From positions 30,404-94,403 of the forward strand of contig CBDCBA010000009.1 in the NCBI GenBank assembly GCA_965214125.1: 64,000 bases of DNA. Direction: 5' to 3'. Every line of letters begins with the position of its first letter. Position 1 is the first letter of the stretch. The translations under genes and the position numbers were made by a program. The notes under the pieces were generated by a model. That model was not told the origin of the DNA, ran no database searches, and was given only the letters and a program-made list of their open reading frames with translations. Positions 32,339-39,911 of the stretch are shown one piece after another. This DNA comes from CBDCBA01 sp965214125 (lineage in GTDB: Bacteria; Planctomycetota; Phycisphaerae; Tepidisphaerales; Tepidisphaeraceae).

Positions 32339-32370
32339 GCCCGGCGAGCCGCCCCCGCGGCTCGCCGGGC
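32339..32370 (+). terminator. Terminator-like hairpin after the cyclophilin/RTX gene
   Basis: A perfect 14-bp stem (32339-32352 GCCCGGCGAGCCGC with 32357-32370) has a CCCC loop and begins 26 bp after the stop codon. The downstream tract (ATTGCGTTGT) is only weakly T-rich. Confidence 0.75.
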
Positions 32371-32404
32371 ATTGCGTTGTGCTGTCGGCCTCTGCCGTGC
32401 CGCG

Positions 32405-32433
32405 TTGCACGAGCCGGCGGAATCTCCGATAAT
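32405..32433 (+). promoter_or_regulatory. Predicted sigma-70-type promoter
   Basis: TTGCAC (32405-32410), an exact 17-bp spacer, GATAAT (32428-32433). It lies 44 bp before the GTG start at 32478, with GGAGGG (32464-32470 region) as ribosome binding site. This is the best promoter match seen in the window. Confidence 0.65.
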
Positions 32434-32477
32434 CGAGCACACAAGGGTCCGCTGTATTCTCGCCGGAGGGTGATTTG

Positions 32478-34634
32478 GTGAATCGGAAACGTGTTCTGCT
32501 GGTGTTCGTGGTTGGCCTGCTTCTTGTCCGGGTGGGCGATGCTCCCGCGGCGCCGGGCACGGCGCCTTCGACGCGGCCTGCAACATCGCCCGCTGAGCAG
32601 GCGGGGCCGCACCCGGACGAGCGGCAACAGCGGTACTACGCCGCCCTGTGGACGCCCGCGCCCAACGGCGGCGAGCGATCGCCGGAGATGTCGGCCCTCA
32701 TCGGCGACCTCGCGCGGTACGCGGCGGCGTTCGACTGGGCGGGCTACCCAATCTGGTACGAGGTCCGCAGTGCTTCCAGCATGATCGACGCCATCGGCGA
32801 ACACCGGACCGCCGGCGAGGCCGACGCGTTGCTCGACGCGTGGGAGCCGATTCTCACGGAGCAGACGAGGGCGCGCTTCGACGAGTCGATGCGCCGCGCC
32901 GATGCTCTGCCGGCCGCGGGCTACGGCCCCGAGGCCACGCTGGCGTTGCGCCACGCGTTGACCGCCATTGCTGCCCGAAACAACGTCTTGGAACCGGAGG
33001 AGTTCGCCGCCGCCGTCGAGGTATGGCGCGAGGGGTTCGGCCGGCTGATGAAGGAGCCCGACCGCCGCGAGGTCGACGACCGCGGTCTGTTCCGCATGGC
33101 GGAGTTGCGGCTCGATGATCAGACAGACCCCGATCCGGCCTGGGCGCGGGATCTACCCGAAGCGGCGGCCGATTCGTGGATCGGCCGGGTGGCACTCGGC
33201 CACAGCTTGATCGAGGCGGCGTACGCGATCCGCGGGACCAAGTTCGCCAGCGAGGTTCGGCCGGCACAGTGGCGGCTGTTCCAGCAGCGGCTGGCGCTGG
33301 CCGAACCGCTCCTGCGGGCCGCCCACGCGGAGCGGCCCGATCGGCCGGAGGCGGCGTTCCTGATGATGCGTATCACGCAGGGGCCGTTGGGCGACGTCTG
33401 GCTTCGAAAAGCGTTTGAAGCCGACCCCGGCGATTCGCGCGCGTTCATGGGCCAGTTGAACTACACGCTGCCGCGTTGGGGCGGGTCGCCCGAAGAGATG
33501 TTCGCGGTCCTCGAGCTTGCGGTGCAGGCGCCGGCCGACTCACCGGTGCCCGACCTGCTGCGCTACCAGTTGGCGAACATCGTGGACGCGGGCGGCGGCG
33601 CGTGGCTTCGCCGCAACGGCGATCGCGTCTGGACCGCCACGCAGACGTACCTCCGCATGCGTTCGCGCAACCCATGGGGCAGGCTGAACAGCCGCTCCAC
33701 GATTCGCTTCGGGACCGGGGTGGCCTCGCTGTTGGGTCGCGGGGAAGACGCGGTTTACCTGCTGGGCCTGTTGCGGACCAACGGCGGGTACGGGCAGATG
33801 ACCGAGTTCAGCGGCCTCGATGTCGATCGGCGGTGGGCGGTGGGCGCGGCGGTGGCCTCCGAGGAGCCGGCCGTGATGGAGGCGTTGGAGAATGCCCGAG
33901 CGATGGCCGACGCCGGCGACTTCGCCGCGGCCGTAGAACGTGCCCGTGAGGCCGAAGGGGTCGCCGAACACGAATGGGCACAGGCGCACGCGCGGGACCA
34001 CCGCGTCCGCTTCGAATGGCAACGCCAGCTCGCCGCCGGTGAGTGGGTGGACCTGCTCGAACATGGCCTCGCCGGCTGGCGGCCGTATCTCGGGCTGGTT
34101 GTCGGCGATCGCGACGCGGGCCAGATGAAGATGCAGTTCACCGGCAAGCACCTTCGAATGATCGCCGACCTGCCGCTCCCGGACAATTACGAGGTCCGCG
34201 CCCGCTTCCGCGTGCCGCCGGGCTTCACCCAGGAAGAGGGCCGCAGCTTCGGAGTGCTGGTGGGGGAGGCGATTGACGCGACCGACCGGGACTGGGGCGT
34301 CGCCGGCGGAGTCTCGCGTAGGAACGGAGACCTGATCTGGTTGCTGACCGGTCCGCAGTTCGAGCCCTACCGGCCAGGCCGCGAGCTGCGGCAACGTTCG
34401 ATCACCCTGCTGCTGCAACGGCGCGGGCCGGACCTTTGGGTGAATCCTCGGGAACTGCGCGACGGCACCGTTCGCGGCGAGATGGAGATCGTCGTCCCGC
34501 CCCACGTGGGCCCGCTCTCCTACATCGGGCTGGGTGGCTTTAACTTCGGCGGCAAACTGCCGGAGGCGTTTGTGGTTGTGGAACTCTCCGTGCGAATACT
34601 GCCGCAAGATAATCCCGTACAGGCATCGGACTAG
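32478..34634 (+). CDS. Exported hypothetical protein with helical-repeat region and C-terminal beta domain
   Basis: 718 residues from GTG 32478, placed by a GGAGGG site 8 bp upstream; a TTG one codon earlier is the alternative. It has a signal peptide (VLLVFVVGLLLVRVGDAPAAPG). After a Thr/Pro-rich stretch, residues 45-520 are mostly helical with tetratricopeptide-like features (AEPLLRAAHAERPDRPEAAFLMM, AFEADPGDSRAFMGQL). Residues 535-700 are beta-rich and resemble a LamG/DUF1080 jelly-roll (MKMQFTGKHLRMIADLPLPDNYEVRARF). The helical part recalls DUF4034-type proteins, but I do not assign it. It ends four bases into the oppositely oriented TadG-like gene, sharing the palindrome CTAG as both stop codons. 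Confidence 0.65.
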   Translation: MNRKRVLLVFVVGLLLVRVGDAPAAPGTAPSTRPATSPAEQAGPHPDERQQRYYAALWTPAPNGGERSPEMSALIGDLARYAAAFDWAGYPIWYEVRSASSMIDAIGEHRTAGEADALLDAWEPILTEQTRARFDESMRRADALPAAGYGPEATLALRHALTAIAARNNVLEPEEFAAAVEVWREGFGRLMKEPDRREVDDRGLFRMAELRLDDQTDPDPAWARDLPEAAADSWIGRVALGHSLIEAAYAIRGTKFASEVRPAQWRLFQQRLALAEPLLRAAHAERPDRPEAAFLMMRITQGPLGDVWLRKAFEADPGDSRAFMGQLNYTLPRWGGSPEEMFAVLELAVQAPADSPVPDLLRYQLANIVDAGGGAWLRRNGDRVWTATQTYLRMRSRNPWGRLNSRSTIRFGTGVASLLGRGEDAVYLLGLLRTNGGYGQMTEFSGLDVDRRWAVGAAVASEEPAVMEALENARAMADAGDFAAAVERAREAEGVAEHEWAQAHARDHRVRFEWQRQLAAGEWVDLLEHGLAGWRPYLGLVVGDRDAGQMKMQFTGKHLRMIADLPLPDNYEVRARFRVPPGFTQEEGRSFGVLVGEAIDATDRDWGVAGGVSRRNGDLIWLLTGPQFEPYRPGRELRQRSITLLLQRRGPDLWVNPRELRDGTVRGEMEIVVPPHVGPLSYIGLGGFNFGGKLPEAFVVVELSVRILPQDNPVQASD

Positions 34635-35872
34635 TCCACCAAACGGCCGCTCTTGTACTCGTCGGTCACGCGACGGGTCAGGTTGGTATCGCCGAAGAAG
34701 TCGCTGCTCTTGGTCAGCTTGATTTCGTCGCCCCAGAGGCGGCCGTAGAAGTCGACCTTGCCGTCGAGCTGCACCACGCCGTACGGGTTGTAGATGTCGG
34801 CCAGGATCACGTGCTCGTTCGACGTGCTGTGCGGCGCATCGACGAGCACATCGGCGGCGGAGGTCTGCACGATGCGGAGATTCTCCGGGAAGTTGTCGTA
34901 CGTCGTGATCCGCCCGCTGAGTTGGGCGTCGCCGCGCAGGTAGACCTGAACGGGCCCGGTGAATGTGATGTGGGAGTCGCGGCCAAGATTGAGCGAATCG
35001 ACGATGTACGTCCCGCCGGGATAGGTGTGGTTGCCGCTGTTGACGGAGATGTTGCCAAGGTTGATGGCATTGCTGGGGATGACCGGATCGTCGAACTCGA
35101 TCTCGTAGTCGATCTCCTTCTGCTCGCCGCCGGATCTGAACATGTTGTTGTTGATGTTTGCGTTGCTGTTGGGGCTGGAGAAGAAGTCGCCCCAGATTTC
35201 GGCGCCGTTCTTGAGCTTAACGCTGCCGTTGGTGCCGCCCATGAAGTCGCGGTCGCCCGCGCCGTTGCTGCCGGGGAAGGTTTTGCGCTCGAAGGAGTTG
35301 TAGCTGTCGAAGTCGGCCGTGCCGTCGGCCTCGATGCCGCGTCGGCCGAGCATTGCGTAGTAGTTGTGCTGCCGGTCGGGTGCCAGCGCCGGCACCGCCG
35401 TGGCCGTGGCGGTGATCCCGAACGACTGGACCCCGATGAACGGCGCGAAGAGGAAGCCGACCTCTGTCTCCACATCCACCTTCACCGCCTGCGTCTGCGT
35501 GAAGGCGGTCCGCGATCCGGTGCTGAACGTGCGGGGCACCCCGTCCCACCAACCACTTTGGGCACCGCTGGCGGCCAGGGTCGGGGTGAAGGTGGCGGTG
35601 GTGTTGTCGGCGATGGAGGTTTCGATGCGCGCTTGCCAGTCGCCGTCGACCACGCCAGTCGCCCCCTGCAATGCCGCGGCGTCGGCGACAAGCTGCAGTC
35701 GGTTACGCTCGTACGCCAGCTTGCCCACGTCGACCGCGAGCATCGCCAGGCTCAGCACGATGATCGACAGGAACAACGCCAGCAACATCACGCTGCCACG
35801 CCTTTCCGCTCGGGCAACGGCGGCCTGGGTCGCGTTCGCTAACGCTGGTGTATCGGCGCAGGTCGGGAGCAT
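34631..35872 (-). CDS. TadG-like (TadE/G family) pilus-assembly-type protein
   Basis: 413 residues from ATG 35872; a TTG at 35902 is a possible earlier start. After a polar leader, RRGSVMLLALFLSIIVLSLAMLAVDVGKLAYERNRLQLVADAAALQGA is the standard TadE/TadG signature (positions about 25-75), a single transmembrane helix followed by a short alpha-helix. The C-terminal part is beta-rich with Asn/Gly-rich segments (NGSVKLKNGAEIWGDFFSS, GGTYIVDSLNLGRDSHITFTGP), resembling a right-handed beta-helix. Tad proteins support Flp/Tad pili; no other tad gene is near, so its role in a pilus is uncertain. It is probably envelope-localised with the C-terminus outside. Confidence 0.7.
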   Translation of the reverse strand: MLPTCADTPALANATQAAVARAERRGSVMLLALFLSIIVLSLAMLAVDVGKLAYERNRLQLVADAAALQGATGVVDGDWQARIETSIADNTTATFTPTLAASGAQSGWWDGVPRTFSTGSRTAFTQTQAVKVDVETEVGFLFAPFIGVQSFGITATATAVPALAPDRQHNYYAMLGRRGIEADGTADFDSYNSFERKTFPGSNGAGDRDFMGGTNGSVKLKNGAEIWGDFFSSPNSNANINNNMFRSGGEQKEIDYEIEFDDPVIPSNAINLGNISVNSGNHTYPGGTYIVDSLNLGRDSHITFTGPVQVYLRGDAQLSGRITTYDNFPENLRIVQTSAADVLVDAPHSTSNEHVILADIYNPYGVVQLDGKVDFYGRLWGDEIKLTKSSDFFGDTNLTRRVTDEYKSGRLVD

Positions 35873-35926
35873 GCCCAACCCGACGATTCGGGCGCAGGTC
35901 AAGCAACTGCGACGGCGTTATCGGAG

Positions 35927-36439
35927 CTAGACCGGTCCGCCACGCCGGGGCGCGGGTGGGGCGAGCTCGACAGGGACCACGCCGTCGGTCATCCAGCAAC
36001 CGTCGTACTCGCCGCCGGCTTGCCGGCTCACGCGGAAGATGAAGACCCGCGTTCGCCCGTGCTTGCCGACCACGCGCACCGCCTGCTCGGCCACGCCCTC
36101 AATCTCGCGGAACGGGCCCATCTCCCGCTGGGCGCTGCCAAGCATCACGTCGTACGGCGGCTGCTTGACGAGCGGGATGAACCGCTCGATCGGCCCGGTC
36201 TGCTGGCGGTTGCCGGGCGAGGCGAACTCGAAGGTCTTGCGGATGCCGGCATCATCCTCGCCGTTGGCGGCAAGGGCCTCGATCACGACCTCCACCACCT
36301 GCTGCGGCGACAGGTCCGGCGACGGTTTGGCCTCCCGCCACGCGGGCCGAGTCGTCGGCTCCGCAGCGGGCGGGTCTTGCGCCTCCTGCTGCGCGGCGAC
36401 GTTGGCGATCAGACAAAGGGCGAGCAGGCTGGCAATCAC
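35927..36439 (-). CDS. Exported hypothetical protein, DUF4864-like
   Basis: 170 residues from GTG 36439, with GGAG 8 bp upstream; the longer open frame extending to 36856 overlaps the divergent gene and is rejected. A short signal peptide (IASLLALCLIANVAAQQ) is followed by a Pro/Glu/Ala linker and a single domain: QQVVEVVIEALAANGEDDAGIRKTFEFASP, then IERFIPLVKQPPYDVMLG and a strand-rich end with VFIFRVSRQ. The pattern of a helix, FASPxN and a set of strands fits the NTF2-like DUF4864 family, whose function is unknown. It is probably periplasmic. The promoter must lie in the 60-bp gap shared with the divergent gene at 36500. Confidence 0.6.
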   Translation of the reverse strand: MIASLLALCLIANVAAQQEAQDPPAAEPTTRPAWREAKPSPDLSPQQVVEVVIEALAANGEDDAGIRKTFEFASPGNRQQTGPIERFIPLVKQPPYDVMLGSAQREMGPFREIEGVAEQAVRVVGKHGRTRVFIFRVSRQAGGEYDGCWMTDGVVPVELAPPAPRRGGPV

Positions 36440-36499
36440 GGGAGCTCCGGGTGAAGTCGGACGTGGCGGACCGAGCCAGTCTACCGCAGAATCACGCCC

Positions 36500-37648
36500 A
36501 TGCCCGCCCCGCTTCTTCTTCTGCTCGCCGCGCTGCTGATGCCGGCCCCTTCGGTCGAGGACCGCCTTGCCGCCCGGTCGTTCCCGAGCGTCTTCATGCC
36601 GTGGGGCAACATCGACCCAGCGCCCGGCGACGAGCTCGAGGCGGCCGCGAAGCACGACCTGATCTTCCACGGCCCGCAGTGGTTCGGGCTCGAGTTCGAC
36701 CACGACTCGACCGTCCTCTGGACCGGCTTCGACCCCGACACCCTCGACGCCGCCCGCAAGAAGGTGGCGCGGCTTCGCACGCTCAACCCGAATGTCCTGC
36801 TGCTGGTGGAGCTGCGGTACCGCGATGCGCCGCCGAACGCGATGCCCGCGGATCACCCGTGGTGGCTGCGCGACGACGGCGGGGAGCGCGTAATGGGCTG
36901 GGCCGAGGGTGGCTACCCGCGGCTCGACGAGAACAACCCCGAGCTACAAGCCCACGTGGCCCGGCAGGCCGAGGCGGTGATGTCCACCGGTCTGTTTGAC
37001 GGCGTGATGCTCGACTGGTGGATCGATGACGACCCCGCCCGTCTCGCGCTCGCCACCGCCATCCGCGAGCGCGTGCCGCCGCAGACGCTCTTGATCGTCA
37101 ACGCGAACGCGCGCAAGATCGAGAAGACGGCCCACCTCGTCAACGGCAGCTTTATGGAGTGCTGGCAGAGCGCCGACTGGGACAACTGGCGACAGATTGA
37201 AGAGACCCTGATCTTCAACGAAGACAACCTGCGCCAGCCGCGCATCAACGGCCTGTCCACCTGGTTCGAGACCGGCCGCGACGAACTCGACCGGATGCGG
37301 GCGACCACCGCGCTGGGATTGACGCGGTCGGACGGCTTCGTGCTCTTTTGCGATCCCGGCCCGCTGCCGACGCCCGACCATCGCCACGACTGGTACGCCG
37401 CGTGGGACATCGATCTGGGCCGCCCCGTTGCAAAGGGGTTCGAGGCCGAGGATGGCTCGGTGCGGCGGGAGTTCACGCGCGGCTGGGCGATCTACAACCG
37501 GCCGGGCCGTCGCGAGGTCGTGGTCGAACTCGATAGCCCGCACCGCAGCGTGCGCACGGGCGAGGTGGCGCGGCGGCACGTCGTCCCGCCGGCGGACGGC
37601 GACCTGCTCGTGATCGCTGAGCCAGCGAAGCGCGGCGAGGACCGGTAG
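36500..37648 (+). CDS. Exported glycosidase-like TIM-barrel protein of unknown activity
   Basis: 382 residues from ATG 36500. A hydrophobic N-terminus (MPAPLLLLLAALLMPAP) is a signal peptide. The body alternates strands and helices as in a (beta/alpha)8 barrel: FPSVFMPWGNID, HDLIFHGPQWFGLEFD, NPNVLLLVELRYRD, GLFDGVMLDWWIDDD, TLLIVNANARKIEKT, VNGSFMECWQSADW. The DGVMLDWW strand end with acidic residues and the ECW glutamate are where catalytic acids lie in putative glycoside hydrolases of the GHL15/GH-like type. The enzyme's substrate, or whether it is catalytic, is not known. The gene ends 12 bp before the MoxR ATPase, with its TAG stop forming part of TAGGAT upstream of that gene. Confidence 0.55.
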   Translation: MPAPLLLLLAALLMPAPSVEDRLAARSFPSVFMPWGNIDPAPGDELEAAAKHDLIFHGPQWFGLEFDHDSTVLWTGFDPDTLDAARKKVARLRTLNPNVLLLVELRYRDAPPNAMPADHPWWLRDDGGERVMGWAEGGYPRLDENNPELQAHVARQAEAVMSTGLFDGVMLDWWIDDDPARLALATAIRERVPPQTLLIVNANARKIEKTAHLVNGSFMECWQSADWDNWRQIEETLIFNEDNLRQPRINGLSTWFETGRDELDRMRATTALGLTRSDGFVLFCDPGPLPTPDHRHDWYAAWDIDLGRPVAKGFEAEDGSVRREFTRGWAIYNRPGRREVVVELDSPHRSVRTGEVARRHVVPPADGDLLVIAEPAKRGEDR

Positions 37649-37660
37649 GATGCCGGGCCG

Positions 37661-38716
37661 ATGGATGCCGCCTCCGCCCCCGCTGCCGACCCCACCCCCA
37701 CCCGCCCCGCCACCCGCGCCGCCTCCCCCGCGACCGGGGCAAGCGGGCAGAACGGCCAGGCGACCAAGGCCGTTGCCTCCGACACGGTTGCGGAGCACAT
37801 CGGGCGGCTGCGCGAGAACATCAACCGCGTCTTCCTCGGCCACCCACGCGCAGTCGATTTGCTCATCATCGCCCTGCTCGCCCGCGGGCACGCGCTGCTC
37901 GAGGACGTACCCGGCGTCGGCAAGACCACGCTCGCTAAGGCGTTGGCACGCAGCATCGACGGGCAGTTCAGTCGCATCCAGCTCACGCCGGATTTGCTGC
38001 CGGCCGACCTGCTGGGCGTCAGTGTCTTCAACGGCGGCACGGGCGACTTCGAGTTCAAGCCCGGCCCGATCTTCGCCAACATCGTTCTGGCGGACGAGGT
38101 CAACAGAACCACGCCGCGTACGCAGTCGGCCCTGCTCGAAGCGATGGCCGAGGGGCAGGTGAGTATCGAGAGCCGCACCTACAACCTGCCGCCGCCGTTC
38201 ATGGTGGTGGCGACGCAGAATCCGTTCGAGTTCGAAGGCACGTACATGCTGCCCGAGAACCAACTCGACCGCTTTCTCCTGAAAATCGGCCTGGGCTACC
38301 CCGGCCGCGAGGCCGAGCGCCGTCTGCTGGCGACCCGGCCGGGCGAGGAGGCGCTGAGCCAACTCCAGCCGGTGCTGGGTGTCGCCGACGTGGTTGCACT
38401 TCAGGTGGCCGCCCGCAAGGTGCGGTTGGAGGCCGAGCTGCACGACTACCTGCTCGATCTCGTCGAGGCAACGCGCACCGACGATCGATTCCACCTGGGC
38501 GTCAGCCCGCGCGGCGCGTTGGCGTTGCTGTCGGCGGTGCAGGCCAAGGCGTTGCTCGAAGCGCGCGAGTACGCCACGCCGGACGACGTGAAAAGCCTGT
38601 TCCGCGCCGTCTGTGGGCACCGCGTGATCCCGCGCACGTACCTGCACGACGGCGACGCCACCGCCGCGGATCAACTGCTGGGCGAGGTGCTGACCAGCGT
38701 TGCCGCCCCCGGCTGA
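37661..38716 (+). CDS. MoxR-family AAA+ ATPase
   Basis: 351 residues from ATG 37661, TAGGAT ending 9 nt upstream. After an Ala/Pro/Thr-rich disordered N-terminus (1-40), the MoxR core appears: FLGHPRAVDLLIIALLARGHALLEDVPGVGKTT (Walker A), LTPDLLPADLLG, FANIVLADEVNRT (Walker B), TPRTQSALLEAMAEGQV, VVATQNPFEFEGTYMLPENQLDRFLLK (sensor 1 and arginine region). MoxR ATPases act as chaperones that activate metalloenzymes or membrane complexes, usually with a DUF58/VWA partner. No such partner is adjacent here: the downstream neighbour is the convergent PAAR gene, whose stop codon is 4 bp away. The partner genes must be elsewhere or absent. Confidence 0.92.
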   Translation: MDAASAPAADPTPTRPATRAASPATGASGQNGQATKAVASDTVAEHIGRLRENINRVFLGHPRAVDLLIIALLARGHALLEDVPGVGKTTLAKALARSIDGQFSRIQLTPDLLPADLLGVSVFNGGTGDFEFKPGPIFANIVLADEVNRTTPRTQSALLEAMAEGQVSIESRTYNLPPPFMVVATQNPFEFEGTYMLPENQLDRFLLKIGLGYPGREAERRLLATRPGEEALSQLQPVLGVADVVALQVAARKVRLEAELHDYLLDLVEATRTDDRFHLGVSPRGALALLSAVQAKALLEAREYATPDDVKSLFRAVCGHRVIPRTYLHDGDATAADQLLGEVLTSVAAPG

Positions 38717-38726
38717 GGCTCAGCCG
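38710..38726. terminator. Palindrome spanning the convergent moxR and PAAR stop codons
   Basis: CGGCTGAGGCTCAGCCG is a perfect 17-bp dyad centred on 38718. The TGA of moxR (38714-38716) and the TGA of the PAAR gene (complement 38720-38722) occupy symmetrical places in the arms. It may act as a weak bidirectional terminator; there is no T-run. Confidence 0.4.
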
Positions 38727-39022
38727 CCGATGAGGACGGTCGGGCAGCCGGGGCCGCTGATCACCCCGCCGTGCGCGGTGGTGTCGCCGACGCGGGCGGC
38801 GGGCAGGAAGTTGATGAGAACGCTGCTCGACCCCTTGGCGATCACGTCCGGCGGGCCGACGCAAACGCACATGTGCGTGGCCGTGGCGGCGGGCATCATG
38901 CCGATCAGCACCGTCGGCACGCCCGGCGGCAAGATCGGCCCGCCCACGTGCGGGATCGGCGGCGTGCCGGGCGTGACCATCGGGCAGACGTGCATGTCTC
39001 CAACTCGTGCGGCGGGCAGCAT
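38720..39022 (-). CDS. PAAR-domain T6SS spike tip protein
   Basis: 100 residues from ATG 39022, with AGGAGAA 8 bp upstream (which excludes the longer frame). The whole protein is a PAAR cone: LPAARVGDMHVCPMVTPG, then PTVLIGMMPAATATHMCVCVGPPD, VLINFLPAARVGDTTAHGG and GPGCPTVLIGG. Repeated PxARxGD and PTVLIG units and the His/Cys residues (HVCP, HMCVC, AHGG, GPGC) provide the zinc site at the tip. PAAR proteins sharpen the VgrG spike and carry effectors. There is no effector extension here. It is the last gene of the T6SS run on this strand, downstream of vgrG and a 268-residue unknown, as expected for a VgrG-effector-PAAR module. Confidence 0.92.
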   Translation of the reverse strand: MLPAARVGDMHVCPMVTPGTPPIPHVGGPILPPGVPTVLIGMMPAATATHMCVCVGPPDVIAKGSSSVLINFLPAARVGDTTAHGGVISGPGCPTVLIGG

Positions 39023-39061
39023 GGGGATTCTCCTTCCAAACGTCGAACGGTTCGATTCCAC

Positions 39062-39868
39062 TCAGCGGGCGATGACCCACTGCTGATCGACGCGGGCGAA
39101 CATCACGTGCATTGGCAGGGTGCGCCCCTCCTCGTTGCGGAACAGAACGCACCGGGTCCCATCGGCACGTGAGGCCAGGACCAGCCGGTCCTCGCCCACC
39201 ACCTGGAGGTTCGCGGAGTCGGGGTCGAACGGGACCGGCTGAACGCCCGGCACCCGCTCCAGATCGCTGTACATGTCGATCACCGTCTGTCGCATCTGCG
39301 CGGGTGACTTGTACAGCGCCCGCGCCTCGTCCTCGTAGCGGAACCGCGCGATTTCGTAGGCGGCCTCGTACTCGCGGGCGGCGAGCAGGCGTTGGAACTC
39401 GTTGATCGCGTTCGCCAGGTCGAGCCGATCCGTCGGCGACAGCGTTCCGCCGGCAATGGGCTCGGCCTCGGTCCAAAGCGCCAGCTCCACCGCGTCAACC
39501 GCCTCGAACGGCACGCGCGACTGGTACGGGTACGCCTCCGGCACCGCGGGGCGACCGAGCTTTTCGTCCGCGGGAACCGGCCAGCGAAACCGGGCGAGGG
39601 TGCGAAGCGGGGTCGGCATCTGGTGCGCCGGGTCCGCCTCGAACACCTGCGCCTCGAGCGACGCGACGCCCGGCACGTAGTTCCTGCCGCGCGGCCAGTC
39701 GAGAAAGGTGGTGAGCTCGTTCTGGCCCGGCTTGAGGAATGCGTTGATGCTGCGCACGCCCTTGAGCGGCTCGCCGGCCGGCTCGATGCCCACTGGAATG
39801 CCGTTGACGCCGACCCGGTAGACGAGTCGCGAGCCGTCGTAATCGAGGAAGTAGTAGGTTTCGGCCAT
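39062..39868 (-). CDS. T6SS-module hypothetical protein between vgrG and PAAR
   Basis: 268 residues from ATG 39868, 43 bp after vgrG. There is no signal peptide or transmembrane helix. Residues 1-115 look like a beta-sandwich (FLDYDGSRLVYRVGVNGIP, SINAFLKPGQNELTTFLDW). Residues 140-268 look like an alpha+beta domain of NTF2-like type (INEFQRLLAAREYEAAYEIARFRYE, then strands NLQVVGEDRLVLAS and VLFRNEE, ending DQQWVIAR). Genes in this position usually encode an effector, its immunity protein or a loading adaptor. The absence of a catalytic motif makes immunity or adaptor more likely than toxin. No family name is assigned. Confidence 0.6.
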   Translation of the reverse strand: MAETYYFLDYDGSRLVYRVGVNGIPVGIEPAGEPLKGVRSINAFLKPGQNELTTFLDWPRGRNYVPGVASLEAQVFEADPAHQMPTPLRTLARFRWPVPADEKLGRPAVPEAYPYQSRVPFEAVDAVELALWTEAEPIAGGTLSPTDRLDLANAINEFQRLLAAREYEAAYEIARFRYEDEARALYKSPAQMRQTVIDMYSDLERVPGVQPVPFDPDSANLQVVGEDRLVLASRADGTRCVLFRNEEGRTLPMHVMFARVDQQWVIAR

Positions 39869-39911
39869 AGCGGTGCGGCGTCGGAGGCAGGAGCTAGTTG
39901 TCGGGCAGGAG

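Noticed and set aside
29788..32586. Open frame of 932 codons antisense to the cyclophilin/RTX gene
   Set aside because: It is the reverse image of GGxGxD repeats, giving low-complexity Val/Ala strings; the plus-strand protein has clear domains.
36440..36856. N-terminal extension of the DUF4864-like protein to 36856
   Set aside because: It would run through the divergent glycosidase-like gene; a GGAG-preceded GTG at 36439 followed directly by a signal peptide is a better start.
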